Shown here in pieces: positions 9,805 to 22,469 of a stretch of DNA of 64,000 nucleotides. This DNA is from Pseudomonas sp. 7P_10.2_Bac1 (GTDB taxonomy: Bacteria; Pseudomonadota; Gammaproteobacteria; Pseudomonadales; Pseudomonadaceae). The stretch spans positions 1 through 64,000 of the forward strand of contig NZ_JANLNV010000068.1 in assembly GCF_025465935.1 (NCBI RefSeq), written 5' to 3'. The position numbers and the translations under genes are program-made. Positions within the stretch are counted from its first letter, which is position 1; every line of letters starts with the position of its first letter. The notes under the pieces are model-generated. The model ran no database searches, was not told where the DNA came from, and was given only the letters and a program-made list of their open reading frames with translations.

Positions 9805-10692
9805 ATGTTCGACTGGAATGACCTGCGGTATTTCCTGGAGCTCCAGCGCAGCGGGCGCCTGCTCACGGCGGCCAAGCGCCTCAACACCACGCACAGCACC
9901 GTGGCGCGGCATATTGAGAGCATTGAACAACACCTGGGCACGGCGCTGTTTGTGCAGCACGCCCAGGGCTACCAACTGACCCCAGCCGGGCAGGCGCTGC
10001 TAAAACATGCCGAAGCGATGGAAAACGTCGCCCTGCTGGCCCAGGAAGAAATCACTCAGGCCATCACCCCCTTGGGCAAAATCCGCCTGGGCGTGACCGA
10101 AGGCATCGGCATCATGTTTCTCACCTCGCGGTTGCGCGGGTTGTTCGAGCGCTATCCGGGCTTGGAAGTTGAACTGGTGGCGGTGCCGCGCTTTGTCAGC
10201 ATCCTTAACCGCGAGGCCGAAATAAGCATCCACCTCGACCGCCCGCATGCCGACCTGTTAATCACGCGCAAACTCACCGATTACCGACTGGCGCTGTATG
10301 CCAGCCGTGACTACCTCGACAAGGCACCGCCCCTGAACGATCGCGACGACCTGGCCAATCATTTTTGGATCGGCTACGTCGACGACCTGCTGTTCAGCGA
10401 AGAACTGCTGTTTATCAACCACTTCTGCCGCAACCCGACCGTGACCTTTCGCAGCACCAGCGTGATAGCCCAACAACAAGCAGCGCGAGCCGGGCTGGGC
10501 ATTGCCGTGCTGCCCAACTACATGGCCAGCCAAGACCCTGAGTTGGTGCGCGTATTGCCCGAAGAATCAGTGCAACGCAGCTACTGGATCAGCACCCGTC
10601 GGGAGTTGCACAAATCAGTGAGGTTGCGGGTTGTGTGGGATTTTTTGCTGGAGCTGTGCAGGGAAGAGCAGGGGGTTTTGTTGGCGGTTTAA
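9805..10692 (+). CDS. LysR-family transcriptional regulator
   Basis: DNA-binding regulator of 295 aa. The N-terminal winged helix-turn-helix is clear (DWNDLRYFLELQRSGRLLTAAK, then LNTTHSTVARHIESIEQHLG), followed by a substrate-binding domain from about residue 90. I chose the third of three consecutive ATGs (9799, 9802, 9805) because GAGGG at 9794-9798 is then 6 bp away. The reading from 9742 lacks a ribosome site. It is divergent from the GMC oxidoreductase, the usual arrangement for a LysR activator and its target. Confidence 0.88.
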   Translation: MFDWNDLRYFLELQRSGRLLTAAKRLNTTHSTVARHIESIEQHLGTALFVQHAQGYQLTPAGQALLKHAEAMENVALLAQEEITQAITPLGKIRLGVTEGIGIMFLTSRLRGLFERYPGLEVELVAVPRFVSILNREAEISIHLDRPHADLLITRKLTDYRLALYASRDYLDKAPPLNDRDDLANHFWIGYVDDLLFSEELLFINHFCRNPTVTFRSTSVIAQQQAARAGLGIAVLPNYMASQDPELVRVLPEESVQRSYWISTRRELHKSVRLRVVWDFLLELCREEQGVLLAV

Positions 10693-10764
10693 CCACGGGC
10701 AAACGAGAATTCGGCCAACCCCCTTTGCGCCGGGGTTGTCTTTCGTGATGGATTTCGCCACTAT

Positions 10765-10783
10765 CCAACAGATAATCATTCTC
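10765..10783 (+). promoter_or_regulatory. Fur box upstream of the ECF sigma gene
   Basis: GATAATCATTCTC (10771-10783) matches 12 of 13 bases of the right part of the Fur consensus GATAATGATAATCATTATC. It ends 16 bp before the sigma-factor ATG, so iron-replete Fur should repress the cassette. Confidence 0.75.
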
Positions 10784-10799
10784 AGTAACAATTCCTACA

Positions 10800-11300
10800 A
10801 TGTCTCTCTCAGATTCTTCTGTGTTGCATCGGCTGTACAGCGATCACAACGGTTGGTTAAACGGATGGCTGCGTGCACGTCTGGGCAACTCTAGTGATGC
10901 TGCCGACTTGGCGCAAGATACCTTCGTACGGGTACTGACGGCACGTAATGTCGAGGCCATTCGTGAACCGCGGACTTATCTGAGCGCCATTGCGCGGGCA
11001 CTGATGATTGACAAGTTTCGTCGACGCGCCGTGGAACAAGCCTATCTGGACGTACTGATGCGACGTCCGGAGCCTGTGGATATCTCACCGGAGACCCGCC
11101 TGCAAATCCTCGAAACCTTGGTGGCCATCGACACCATGCTTGACGCGTTGGGCAAGCGTGCCCGTGAGATCTTTTTGGCCGTGCAACTCGAAGGCTTGAG
11201 CTATGTCGCCACCGCAGAGCGTTTTGGGGTGTCAGTGACCACCGTGAAAAAACACATGGTCAGCGCCATGACCCAGTGCCTCATGCTGGTCGAGGATTGA
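10800..11300 (+). CDS. ECF sigma factor, FecI type
   Basis: Iron-starvation sigma factor of 166 aa with sigma region 2 (DAADLAQDTFVRVL, then REPRTYLSAIARALMIDKFRRRAVEQAYLD) and sigma region 4 (LEGLSYVATAERFGVSVTTVKKHM). It should direct transcription of the adjacent receptor gene when released by its FecR partner. The start is the ATG at 10800, behind a Fur box. The fecR gene follows after 5 bp. Confidence 0.93.
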   Translation: MSLSDSSVLHRLYSDHNGWLNGWLRARLGNSSDAADLAQDTFVRVLTARNVEAIREPRTYLSAIARALMIDKFRRRAVEQAYLDVLMRRPEPVDISPETRLQILETLVAIDTMLDALGKRAREIFLAVQLEGLSYVATAERFGVSVTTVKKHMVSAMTQCLMLVED

Positions 11301-11305
11301 AGCCC

Positions 11306-12253
11306 ATGACAGGCACGCTGGACGCTCAGGTGCTTAAAGCGGCGGCCACTTGGTATGTGCAGCTCACGGCATGTCCTCCCAGCGCTCATCAGCAGCAAGC
11401 CTGGCAGGCCTGGTTAGCGCAAAGTTCAGCGCATGCACAGGCGTGGGCCCGGGTGGAAAAGCTGCAACAACAATTAGGCAGTCTGCCCACAGACGTCGCC
11501 TTGCCGACGTTGGTAGGCGTACGGGCGCGACGCCGGGCGGTGCTCAAAACCTTGGTGCTGCTATTGGCGGCCGGCGGCACGGGGTGGGGCACCCTTGAAC
11601 TTGAGCCAGTACAGGCACGAATGGCACAACATCGCACGGCCACAGGGCAGCGCAAGCATTGGCAACTGGCCGATGGCAGCCAGTTGGATCTCAACACCGA
11701 CAGCGCGGTCGACGTGCACTACAACGACAGTGTTCGGGCATTGCATTTGATTCGTGGCGAGATCCTCATCCAGACGGCTGCTGACTCGCTTGGAAGGCCT
11801 TTTATCGTGCACACCCCACAAGGCAGCGTGCGCGCCTTGGGCACCCGATTTAGTGTGCGAAGTGAGGCAGGCAGCACCGAGGTACACGTGATGGAGCATG
11901 CCGTTGAGTTACGACCGCTGGCCGACACGAGCCGCGTGCTGCGCCTGGAGAGCGGCCAACAAGCGCATTTTGATCGCCAGCGAGTTAGCGCCCCCAGCGC
12001 TTTGCCTGCGGGGGCGGATGCATGGACGCGCGGTATGTTGATGGTGGTGGATGGACGGTTGGCTGACGTGCTGGATGAAATCGGGCGTTACAGGACCGGC
12101 ATTCTGCACTACAGCCCGGCGGTGGCTAACGTGCGTGTATCCGGAGCTTTTCGCCTGGATGATAGCGATACGCTTCTGCAAAACCTCAGCCGTTCTTTGC
12201 CGATTCGCGTGCGCTACCTGACGCGTTATTGGGTTCGTGTGGAGGCGGTGTAA
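11306..12253 (+). CDS. FecR-family anti-sigma/sigma regulator
   Basis: Inner-membrane signal transducer of 315 aa that holds or activates the FecI-type sigma factor. It has an N-terminal cytoplasmic DUF4880-like part (AAATWYVQL...AWQAWLAQ), one membrane segment (AVLKTLVLLLAAGGTGWG, about residues 73-90) and the periplasmic FecR domain (GQRKHWQLADGSQLDLNTDS, then FIVHTPQGSVRALGTRF). The ATG at 11306 is chosen over 11276, which would overlap the sigma gene. The periplasmic part should receive the signal from the STN domain of the next gene. Confidence 0.93.
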   Translation: MTGTLDAQVLKAAATWYVQLTACPPSAHQQQAWQAWLAQSSAHAQAWARVEKLQQQLGSLPTDVALPTLVGVRARRRAVLKTLVLLLAAGGTGWGTLELEPVQARMAQHRTATGQRKHWQLADGSQLDLNTDSAVDVHYNDSVRALHLIRGEILIQTAADSLGRPFIVHTPQGSVRALGTRFSVRSEAGSTEVHVMEHAVELRPLADTSRVLRLESGQQAHFDRQRVSAPSALPAGADAWTRGMLMVVDGRLADVLDEIGRYRTGILHYSPAVANVRVSGAFRLDDSDTLLQNLSRSLPIRVRYLTRYWVRVEAV

Positions 12254-12353
12254 AAAATAACCCGCTCAAGGGTTGCTGATTTCCATTCTCATTCGGCCAA
12301 GCACTAAGCGGCGATAACAGCCGCCCCCGTGCCCCCTACCGAAGGAAATTTTC

Positions 12354-14786
12354 ATGCCCCGTTTATCTCTGCGAGCGGCCATGCCTCTGGCCAGCGCTGT
12401 GCATCTGGCGCTGCTGGGTGTGACCGGTGCATCGCTCACCGCACTTTCAAGTCAGACCATTGCCCAGACACAGGTCATCGACTACCACATCAGCGCAGGT
12501 TCGCTGACCACCACCCTGAGCCAATTTGCCGCGACCTCGCAGGTAACCCTTTCGTTCGCCAGCGAACAAACCCAAGGCCTTGACTCGCCCGGTCTGCAGG
12601 GCCAGTACTCGGTTGATGAAGGTCTCAACCGTCTGCTGGTAAACAGCGGCCTGCGTGCACAGCGCCAGAGTAACGGCAGCTATGTGTTGATCCCGGTGAA
12701 AACACTGGGCGATACCGCGCTGGAACTGAGCGCGGTGAGTATTTCTGGCAAGGCGCCCGGCTCGACCACCGAAGGTACGGGCTCTTACACCACCGAATCC
12801 TCCAGCAGTTCGACCCGGCTGAACCTATCGATCAGGGAAACCCCGCAGTCGGTCACGGTGCTCACCCGCCAGCGGCTGGACGATCAAAAGCTCGATAACC
12901 TCACTGACGCGCTGGATGCGACCACGGGCATTACGGTAATTCGCGAAAGCCTGGGGGCTGACAGCACGACCTACCTGTCGCGCGGCTTCCCGATCACCAA
13001 CTTCGAGATAGATGGGGTGCCGACCTCTTCGCGCATGGACAATTACACCCAAAACACTGCGATGTACGACCGGGTGGAAGTGGTGCGCGGCGCCACCGGG
13101 TTGATCAGTGGCCTGGGCAATCCCTCGGCGACCATCAACCTGATCCGCAAACGCCCCACCAGTACGCCCCAAGTGATTCTATCGGCCGAGGCGGGCAGTT
13201 GGGATCGCTATGGGTTGAGCGTTGACGTCGGTAGCCCCTTGAACGATACCGGCACGGTACGCGGACGGTTTGTCGCCGACCAAAAGGTCCAGCGTGCCTG
13301 GATTGACCGTTTCAATCAGGAATTGACGACGCTGTATGGCATCACCGAATTCGACCTCACAGAGTCGACACTGCTGACCTTGGGGTTCAGTTATCAGGGC
13401 ACCCACAGCAATGCGCCGATGCGCACTGGCTTCCCGCTGTTTACAACCAATGGTGACCGGACCGACATCAAACGCTCGTTCAACACCTCGCCAGACTGGA
13501 GCTATTACGACCGCCACCAGAGCACGCTCTTCACCTCGGTGGAGCATCACTTTGACAATGGTTGGAGCGGCAAGCTGGAATACAGCCACTCGCGTAATGA
13601 TTACGACACCGTGATCAGTTACATGGACGGCGAGATCGATCCACAGACCGGTGCTGGCGCCCTCATCATGCCGACTCGCTGGGCTGCAGTCCCGCAACAG
13701 GACAACCTGGATGCTTACCTGACCGGCTCGTTCCCGTTTTTGGGGCGTGAGCATGAGTTGATCGGCGGTGTCACCCTGTCGCGCCTCGAAGAGCGCGGAA
13801 CCCCCAATTACGGAGGCTGGCAACAACCGGGGTCGGGCTATGACGGGACTATTGCAGATATCTACAACTGGGACGGCGTGACGCCGAAACCGCACTTCAA
13901 CAAAGTCGGGGACAGCGACCTGACCGAAACCCAATACGCGGCCTACCTGACCTCACGCTGGCACCTGACCGACGCCGCCAGCCTGATCGTCGGCGCCCGT
14001 GTTGTGGATTGGGAACGCGACAACACAAGCCGCCTCAACACCGGCGTCATCAGCAAGACCAACCGGACTGAAACCGGCGTGTTTATTCCTTATGCCGGGT
14101 TTGTCTACGACCTTGATGAGGTATGGACGGCGTACGCCAGCTACACCCAAATCTTCAACCCACAGCCTTCTACCGTACGCGACGTCAACGGAACGCCGCT
14201 CAACCCGCTAGAAGGCACTGGGTATGAATTGGGTATCAAGGCCGGGTTCTATGAAGGGCGCCTGAATACCAGCCTCGCGTTGTTCCGGGTCGAGCAAGAC
14301 AACTTGGCCGTAGCCGATGGCGACAAGCTGGCGCCCAACGGCTTCCAGGCCTACAAAGCTGAAAACGGCACCACCAGCAAAGGCGTCGAACTGGAAGTGA
14401 ATGGCCAACTGACTGAAGGCTGGCAACTGACGGGCGGCTACTCCTATAGCGTCAGCCTCAACTCGGACGGCCAGCGCATCGTCACCGAAATCCCGCGTAA
14501 CAGCATCAAACTGTTCACCACCTACAACCTGCCTGGCACATGGGACAAACTCACCGTCGGCGGCGGCTTGAACTGGCAAAGCCAATCCGGCTACGACCTG
14601 AGCTACGCCACCACCCAAGGCAGCTATGCCTTGGCAAGCCTGATGGCCAAATACCAAATCACACCTGAAGTATCGGCTTCAGTGCACGTCAACAACCTGT
14701 TCGACAAGCAATACCTGACCACAACGGCCGCAGGGTTGTATGGCGCGCCGCGAAACGTCATGACAACTTTGCGGTATGCGTTTTGA
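12354..14786 (+). CDS. TonB-dependent siderophore receptor with signalling (STN) domain
   Basis: Outer-membrane ferric-siderophore receptor of 810 aa. In order: signal peptide (residues 1 to about 36), STN signalling domain (about 43-106, starting YHISAGSLTTTLSQFAATSQ), plug domain (about 160-280, with RETPQSVTVLTRQRLDDQ), and a beta-barrel ending in the aromatic residue of NVMTTLRYAF. The STN domain and the upstream sigma/FecR pair make this a cell-surface signalling (FpvA/FoxA-like) receptor. AAGGAAA precedes the ATG. The ligand cannot be told; no siderophore synthesis genes are present, so it may take up a xenosiderophore. Confidence 0.92.
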   Translation: MPRLSLRAAMPLASAVHLALLGVTGASLTALSSQTIAQTQVIDYHISAGSLTTTLSQFAATSQVTLSFASEQTQGLDSPGLQGQYSVDEGLNRLLVNSGLRAQRQSNGSYVLIPVKTLGDTALELSAVSISGKAPGSTTEGTGSYTTESSSSSTRLNLSIRETPQSVTVLTRQRLDDQKLDNLTDALDATTGITVIRESLGADSTTYLSRGFPITNFEIDGVPTSSRMDNYTQNTAMYDRVEVVRGATGLISGLGNPSATINLIRKRPTSTPQVILSAEAGSWDRYGLSVDVGSPLNDTGTVRGRFVADQKVQRAWIDRFNQELTTLYGITEFDLTESTLLTLGFSYQGTHSNAPMRTGFPLFTTNGDRTDIKRSFNTSPDWSYYDRHQSTLFTSVEHHFDNGWSGKLEYSHSRNDYDTVISYMDGEIDPQTGAGALIMPTRWAAVPQQDNLDAYLTGSFPFLGREHELIGGVTLSRLEERGTPNYGGWQQPGSGYDGTIADIYNWDGVTPKPHFNKVGDSDLTETQYAAYLTSRWHLTDAASLIVGARVVDWERDNTSRLNTGVISKTNRTETGVFIPYAGFVYDLDEVWTAYASYTQIFNPQPSTVRDVNGTPLNPLEGTGYELGIKAGFYEGRLNTSLALFRVEQDNLAVADGDKLAPNGFQAYKAENGTTSKGVELEVNGQLTEGWQLTGGYSYSVSLNSDGQRIVTEIPRNSIKLFTTYNLPGTWDKLTVGGGLNWQSQSGYDLSYATTQGSYALASLMAKYQITPEVSASVHVNNLFDKQYLTTTAAGLYGAPRNVMTTLRYAF

Positions 14787-14827
14787 CGAGATGAAAGCCT
14801 GAAGGAAGGCGATTCGGGCCAAATGAC

Positions 14828-14865
14828 AAAAGCCCGCCCTGTCTCTCAACAGGGCGGGCTTTTTT
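14828..14865. terminator. Bidirectional terminator between the receptor gene and gyrB
   Basis: AAAAGCCCGCCCT pairs with AGGGCGGGCTTTT around a 10-nt loop, with T-runs on both sides. It serves the convergent receptor gene and gyrB. Confidence 0.93.
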
Positions 14866-14905
14866 GATGGGTTGGGGATAAGTCGCTATCCCCGCTCATC
14901 ACGCA

Positions 14906-18432
<3,527 letters not shown>

Positions 18433-18453
18433 CTAGCTTGAGCTGTGCATAAG

Positions 18454-19557
18454 TTACAGGCGCATCGGCATGACAACGTAGGCCGAGTCGTCGTTGTCCG
18501 ACTCTTGCACCAAGGCGCTGCTGTTGGAGTCAGACAGAATCAGACGCACTTGTTCAGTGGTCATCACACCCAGCACGTCCAGCAGGTAGCTTACGTTGAA
18601 ACCAATTTCGAGCGAGCCGCCGTTGTAGTCGACGCCCACTTCTTCTTCGGCTTCTTCCTGCTCCGGGTTGTTGGCCTGGATTTTCAGCTGGCTATTGGCC
18701 AGTTGCAGACGAATGCCCCGGTATTTCTCGTTGGACAGGATCGCAGTACGGCTGAACGCTTCACGCAGTGCCTGACGATCACCAATCACGACCTTGTCGC
18801 CACCTTTAGGCAGCACACGCTCGTAATCGGGGAACTTGCCGTCTACCAGCTTGGAGGTGAAAGTGAACTCACCGGTGGTGGCACGAATATGGTGCGCGCC
18901 CAATACGATGCTCACTTCGCCTTCTGGCTCGGTCAACAAACGCGCCAGCTCGAGGATACCTTTACGCGGCACGATGACCTGGTGGCGATCTGGCTGACCA
19001 ATGTCGGCTTTCATAGAGCACATGGCCAGACGGTGACCGTCGGTAGCCACGGCGCGAATGATGCCAGCCGAAACTTCGAGCAACATGCCGTTGAGGTAGT
19101 AACGAACGTCCTGCTGAGCCATGGCAAAGCTGGTGCGTTCGATCAGGCGTCGCAGTTTGCTTTGCTGCAGGCTGCAGGTCAGTGAGCCCGGGCCTTCTTC
19201 AACCGTCGGGAAGTCATTGGCAGGCAAGGTGGACAGGGTAAAACGGCTACGGCCTGCCTTGACCACCAGCTTTTGATCATCGAGCTTGATGTCGATCAGC
19301 GCATCGTTGGGCAAGCTTTTGCAGATATCCATCAGCTTGCGCGCCGGTACGGTGATTTCGCCTGGCTCGGCAGGCTCTTCAAGCTGAACGCGACCAACCA
19401 GCTCGACCTCAAGGTCGGTACCGGTCAGCGACAGCTGCTGGCCTTCGACAACCAACAGCACGTTGGACAATACCGGCAAGGTCTGGCGGCGTTCAACAAC
19501 GCCTGCGACCAGTTGCAGGGGTTTCAACAAGGCTTCGCGTTGAATGGTGAAATGCAT
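18454..19557 (-). CDS. dnaN: DNA polymerase III beta subunit (sliding clamp)
   Basis: Ring-shaped processivity clamp of the replicase; 367 aa, the normal length. The N-terminus MHFTIQREALLKPLQLVAGVVERRQTLPVL, cut here only by its ends, and the C-terminal YVVMPMRL are diagnostic. It sits 38 bp after dnaA and 21 bp before recF in one operon. Confidence 0.98.
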   Translation of the reverse strand: MHFTIQREALLKPLQLVAGVVERRQTLPVLSNVLLVVEGQQLSLTGTDLEVELVGRVQLEEPAEPGEITVPARKLMDICKSLPNDALIDIKLDDQKLVVKAGRSRFTLSTLPANDFPTVEEGPGSLTCSLQQSKLRRLIERTSFAMAQQDVRYYLNGMLLEVSAGIIRAVATDGHRLAMCSMKADIGQPDRHQVIVPRKGILELARLLTEPEGEVSIVLGAHHIRATTGEFTFTSKLVDGKFPDYERVLPKGGDKVVIGDRQALREAFSRTAILSNEKYRGIRLQLANSQLKIQANNPEQEEAEEEVGVDYNGGSLEIGFNVSYLLDVLGVMTTEQVRLILSDSNSSALVQESDNDDSAYVVMPMRL

Positions 19558-19595
19558 GGTCTAGTCCCTTGCCTTAATAAGCTGCATTGGTGTCA

Positions 19596-21113
19596 TCAGG
19601 TTGTCAGGGTTCGCAGCAGGTTCTTGTAGTCCTCGCGGATGTCCGCGTCGGATTCCTTGAGCTCATTGATCTTGCGGCATGCGTGCAAGACAGTGGTGTG
19701 ATCGCGGCCGCCAAACACATCGCCGATTTCCGGCAAGCTGTGGTTGGTCAGTTCTTTGGACAGTGCCATGGCCACTTGGCGAGGGCGGGCGACCGAGCGT
19801 GAGCGACGCTTGGACAGCAAGTCCGAAATTTTGATCTTGTAGTACTCGGCCACTGTGCGCTGGATGTTATCCACAGAGACGAGCTTGTCTTGCAACGCCA
19901 GAAGGTCCTTCAGAGATTCGCGAATCAGTTCGATGGTGATGTCGCGACCCATGAAGTGCGAGTGAGCAATGACCCGCTTGAGCGCACCTTCGAGCTCACG
20001 CACGTTGGAGCGAATGCGTTGGGCAATAAAGAAGGCGGCATCATGAGGCAGCTCGACCTTGGCCTGGTCTGCCTTTTTCATCAGGATCGCCACCCGCGTC
20101 TCAAGCTCAGGCGGCTCAACGGCAACGGTCAAGCCCCAGCCGAAACGGGATTTGAGGCGCTCTTCGAGCCCTTCGATCTCTTTAGGGTAGCGGTCACTGG
20201 TCAGAATCACTTGCTGACCGCCTTCAAGCAAGGCGTTGAAGGTGTGGAAGAACTCTTCCTGAGAGCGCTCTTTGCGTGCAAAGAATTGAATGTCATCGAT
20301 GAGCAGCGCGTCTACCGAACGGTAGAAGCGCTTGAACTCATTGATTGCGTTGAGCTGCAGGGCCTTGACCATGTCGGCTACGAAACGCTCGGAATGCAGG
20401 TACACCACCTTGGCATTCGGGTTCTTCTTTAACAGGTGGTTACCCACCGCGTGCATCAAGTGCGTTTTACCCAGGCCAACGCCGCCATAAAGGAAGAGCG
20501 GGTTATAGCCGTGCTTGGGGTTGTCCGCCACTTGCCACGCCGCTGCGCGGGCCAGTTGGTTGGACTTGCCCTCGACGAAGTTTTCGAAGGTAAAGGTACG
20601 GTTCAGGTAGCTGGTGTGCTTGAGCGCACCTTCAACCTGCACGGTACGTTGTTCTGCACGTGCTGGCGCCTGTTGCGAACTGGCACCCGCCATGGGGTCG
20701 AAGCTGTCACGCGAAGGCTCTTCGCTCGTCTGGTCCGGCTGCTTGGGGGTCGGCGCGGGAGCGGGGGCTGCACTTGCAGGTGCACTGGGTGCTGGCGCAG
20801 GCGCTGCTTGCTGTTGAGAAGCCGCGGCGGCCAATGGCGCATTGGGCGCAGCACGCGGAGCCGAGCTGCGTTTGCTGCCTATTAATAAGGACAGCGCAGG
20901 CGCCATGCCATTGCTGTGCTCGTTCAGCAATTCAAGCAAACGGCTCAGGTACTTCTCGTTAACCCAGTCGAGCACAAAACGATTGGGCGCATAGACGCGC
21001 AACTCGTCGCCTTCGGCTTCGACCTGTAGTGGACGGATCCAGGTGTTGAATTGCTGGGCAGGCAGCTCATCGCGCAAAAGCTCTACGCACTGCTGCCAAA
21101 GTTCCACTGACAC
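19596..21113 (-). CDS. dnaA: Chromosomal replication initiator protein DnaA
   Basis: AAA+ initiator, 505 aa. Domain I (residues 1 to about 80), a Pro/Ala/Gln-rich linker (domain II, about 85-160), the AAA+ domain III with Walker [19 protein letters not shown] and Walker [11 protein letters not shown], and domain IV with the DnaA-box recognition helix ([21 protein letters not shown], then [15 protein letters not shown]) are all intact. The start ATG at 21113 abuts oriC, whose DnaA boxes may also autoregulate the gene. Confidence 0.98.
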   Translation of the reverse strand: MSVELWQQCVELLRDELPAQQFNTWIRPLQVEAEGDELRVYAPNRFVLDWVNEKYLSRLLELLNEHSNGMAPALSLLIGSKRSSAPRAAPNAPLAAAASQQQAAPAPAPSAPASAAPAPAPTPKQPDQTSEEPSRDSFDPMAGASSQQAPARAEQRTVQVEGALKHTSYLNRTFTFENFVEGKSNQLARAAAWQVADNPKHGYNPLFLYGGVGLGKTHLMHAVGNHLLKKNPNAKVVYLHSERFVADMVKALQLNAINEFKRFYRSVDALLIDDIQFFARKERSQEEFFHTFNALLEGGQQVILTSDRYPKEIEGLEERLKSRFGWGLTVAVEPPELETRVAILMKKADQAKVELPHDAAFFIAQRIRSNVRELEGALKRVIAHSHFMGRDITIELIRESLKDLLALQDKLVSVDNIQRTVAEYYKIKISDLLSKRRSRSVARPRQVAMALSKELTNHSLPEIGDVFGGRDHTTVLHACRKINELKESDADIREDYKNLLRTLTT

Positions 21114-21677
21114 GGATATCCCCTAAGTTGAAAGCCGGTGAGGCAAAAACAGGCGCCATTGTAGCGACCACTCGCCCACTTATCCACATGTAGGTTGCCT
21201 GCCTATAAGGAGAGGCCAGGTTTTTTACTGTGAACAAAGCGACAAATGGTATGTGCATAAGCTCTGTGGATAAGCGGGCCTAAGCTCGTTGCACAAGTGG
21301 GCGGAAAACACTGTGCATAACTGCCCTGTGGATAAAGAAGCGTTTCGTGCACAGCTTATCCGAGGTCGCAGCACAGGCAGAGCACCGCTTCTCGACAGTG
21401 TTGTCATTCTATGCAGGCCTTGATTTTTAAGGTCTATAGCCAGTTATCCACAGATAGGTGGCTCCCTAAAGTTAATAAGATTTTTAAAAGAGCTTTAAAT
21501 ACTTCGTCTTTTTATTTTTATGACTGCGTGAACAAATGCTTGTGCACAACACCCCCTCATCTATTTAGGCGTTCACGTTGGTTGGAAATTGACCTATTGG
21601 CCTGCATTCACTAGAATCGCCGGTCTCTTAAAACGGGGGCCATTCCGGCCCGTTGTGGACGAACCAGGTAGCACGAC
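21114..21677. other. Chromosomal replication origin oriC (dnaA-rpmH spacer)
   Basis: A 564-bp gene-free spacer. Six DnaA boxes of type TTATNCACA are visible: 21180-21188 (+), 21252-21260 (-), 21265-21273 (-), 21312-21320 (-), 21327-21335 (-) and 21444-21452 (+). The last box is followed by a short GC-rich stretch and then an AT-rich tract (about 21468-21531) with TAA/GAT-like triplets, the expected unwinding element. The dnaA/rpmH location agrees with the described Pseudomonas origin. Confidence 0.93.
21589..21617 (+). promoter_or_regulatory. Sigma70 promoter for rpmH-rnpA
   Basis: TTGACC (21589-21594) and TAGAAT (21612-21617) are separated by 17 bp, about 60 bp before the rpmH ATG. Confidence 0.8.
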
Positions 21678-21812
21678 ATGAAACGTACTTTCCAACCAAG
21701 CACTATCAAACGCGCCCGCACTCACGGTTTCCGTGCTCGCATGGCTACTAAAAACGGCCGTGCAGTCCTGTCGCGTCGCCGCGCCAAAGGCCGTGCGCGT
21801 CTGGCAGTTTGA
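21678..21812 (+). CDS. rpmH: 50S ribosomal protein L34
   Basis: A 44-aa highly basic ribosomal protein beginning [20 protein letters not shown] and ending GRARLAV, intact. The start is the ATG at 21678. It faces dnaA across oriC and precedes rnpA by 10 bp, the standard order. Confidence 0.98.
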   Translation: MKRTFQPSTIKRARTHGFRARMATKNGRAVLSRRRAKGRARLAV

Positions 21813-21822
21813 TAATCAGACA

Positions 21823-22230
21823 ATGGTGGTGAGTCAGGACTTCAGTCGGGAAAAGCGGTTACTCACTCCCCGACATTTCAAGGCAGTCTTTGACTCCCCC
21901 ACCGGCAAGGTTCCGGGGAAAAATCTCCTGCTCCTTGCGCGCAGCAACGATCTTGATCACCCCCGGTTGGGGTTAGTGATCGGGAAAAAGAGCGTCAAGC
22001 TCTCCGTTCAGCGCAATCGCCTTAAGCGTTTGATGCGTGAATCGTTTCGTCTCCACCAGGATCAACTGGTTGGTTGGGATATCGTTATCGTCGCGCGCAA
22101 AGGTTTGGGTGACGTAGAGAACCCCGAATTGATTCAGCATTTCGGCAAACTGTGGAAACGTCTGGCCCGTAACACGCCAGTTCCAGCTGTTAAAACCGAA
22201 ACTGTAGGGGTAGGCAGTCCTGATGCGTAA
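21823..22230 (+). CDS. rnpA: Ribonuclease P protein component
   Basis: Basic cofactor of RNase P, which processes tRNA 5' ends; 135 aa from the ATG at 21823. The signature RNR motif region (VGKK-type [21 protein letters not shown]) is present. A GTG directly after this ATG (21826) is the start that best matches relatives ([13 protein letters not shown]); both give almost the same protein. The upstream reading to 21733 overlaps rpmH in another frame and is not used. It overlaps yidD by 8 bp. Confidence 0.95.
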   Translation: MVVSQDFSREKRLLTPRHFKAVFDSPTGKVPGKNLLLLARSNDLDHPRLGLVIGKKSVKLSVQRNRLKRLMRESFRLHQDQLVGWDIVIVARKGLGDVENPELIQHFGKLWKRLARNTPVPAVKTETVGVGSPDA

Positions 22231-22456
22231 ACTGGCGCTCGTTCCGATCCAGTTTTACCGTTATGCCATTAGTCCTTTGATGGCAAACCACTGCCGTTTC
22301 TACCCCAGTTGTTCCTGCTACGCGTTGGAAGCCATCGAAACTCATGGCGTTCTTCGCGGCGGCTGGCTGACCTTTCGTCGTTTAGGTCGCTGTCACCCGT
22401 GGAATCCCGGTGGTTACGACCCGGTTCCACCTATCCCTACCTCCCGTTCTTCTTGA
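22223..22456 (+). CDS. yidD: Membrane protein insertion efficiency factor YidD
   Basis: Small (77 aa) membrane-associated protein assisting YidC-dependent insertion. It has the family's conserved cysteines and signature [20 protein letters not shown] and the [15 protein letters not shown] segment. It overlaps rnpA by 8 bp and lies just before yidC, the conserved order. Confidence 0.95.
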   Translation: MRKLALVPIQFYRYAISPLMANHCRFYPSCSCYALEAIETHGVLRGGWLTFRRLGRCHPWNPGGYDPVPPIPTSRSS

Positions 22457-22469
22457 TGGCCGAGTAATC

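Noticed and set aside
13179..13934. A 251-aa frame antisense to the TonB receptor
   Set aside because: No family resemblance and fully inside the receptor gene.
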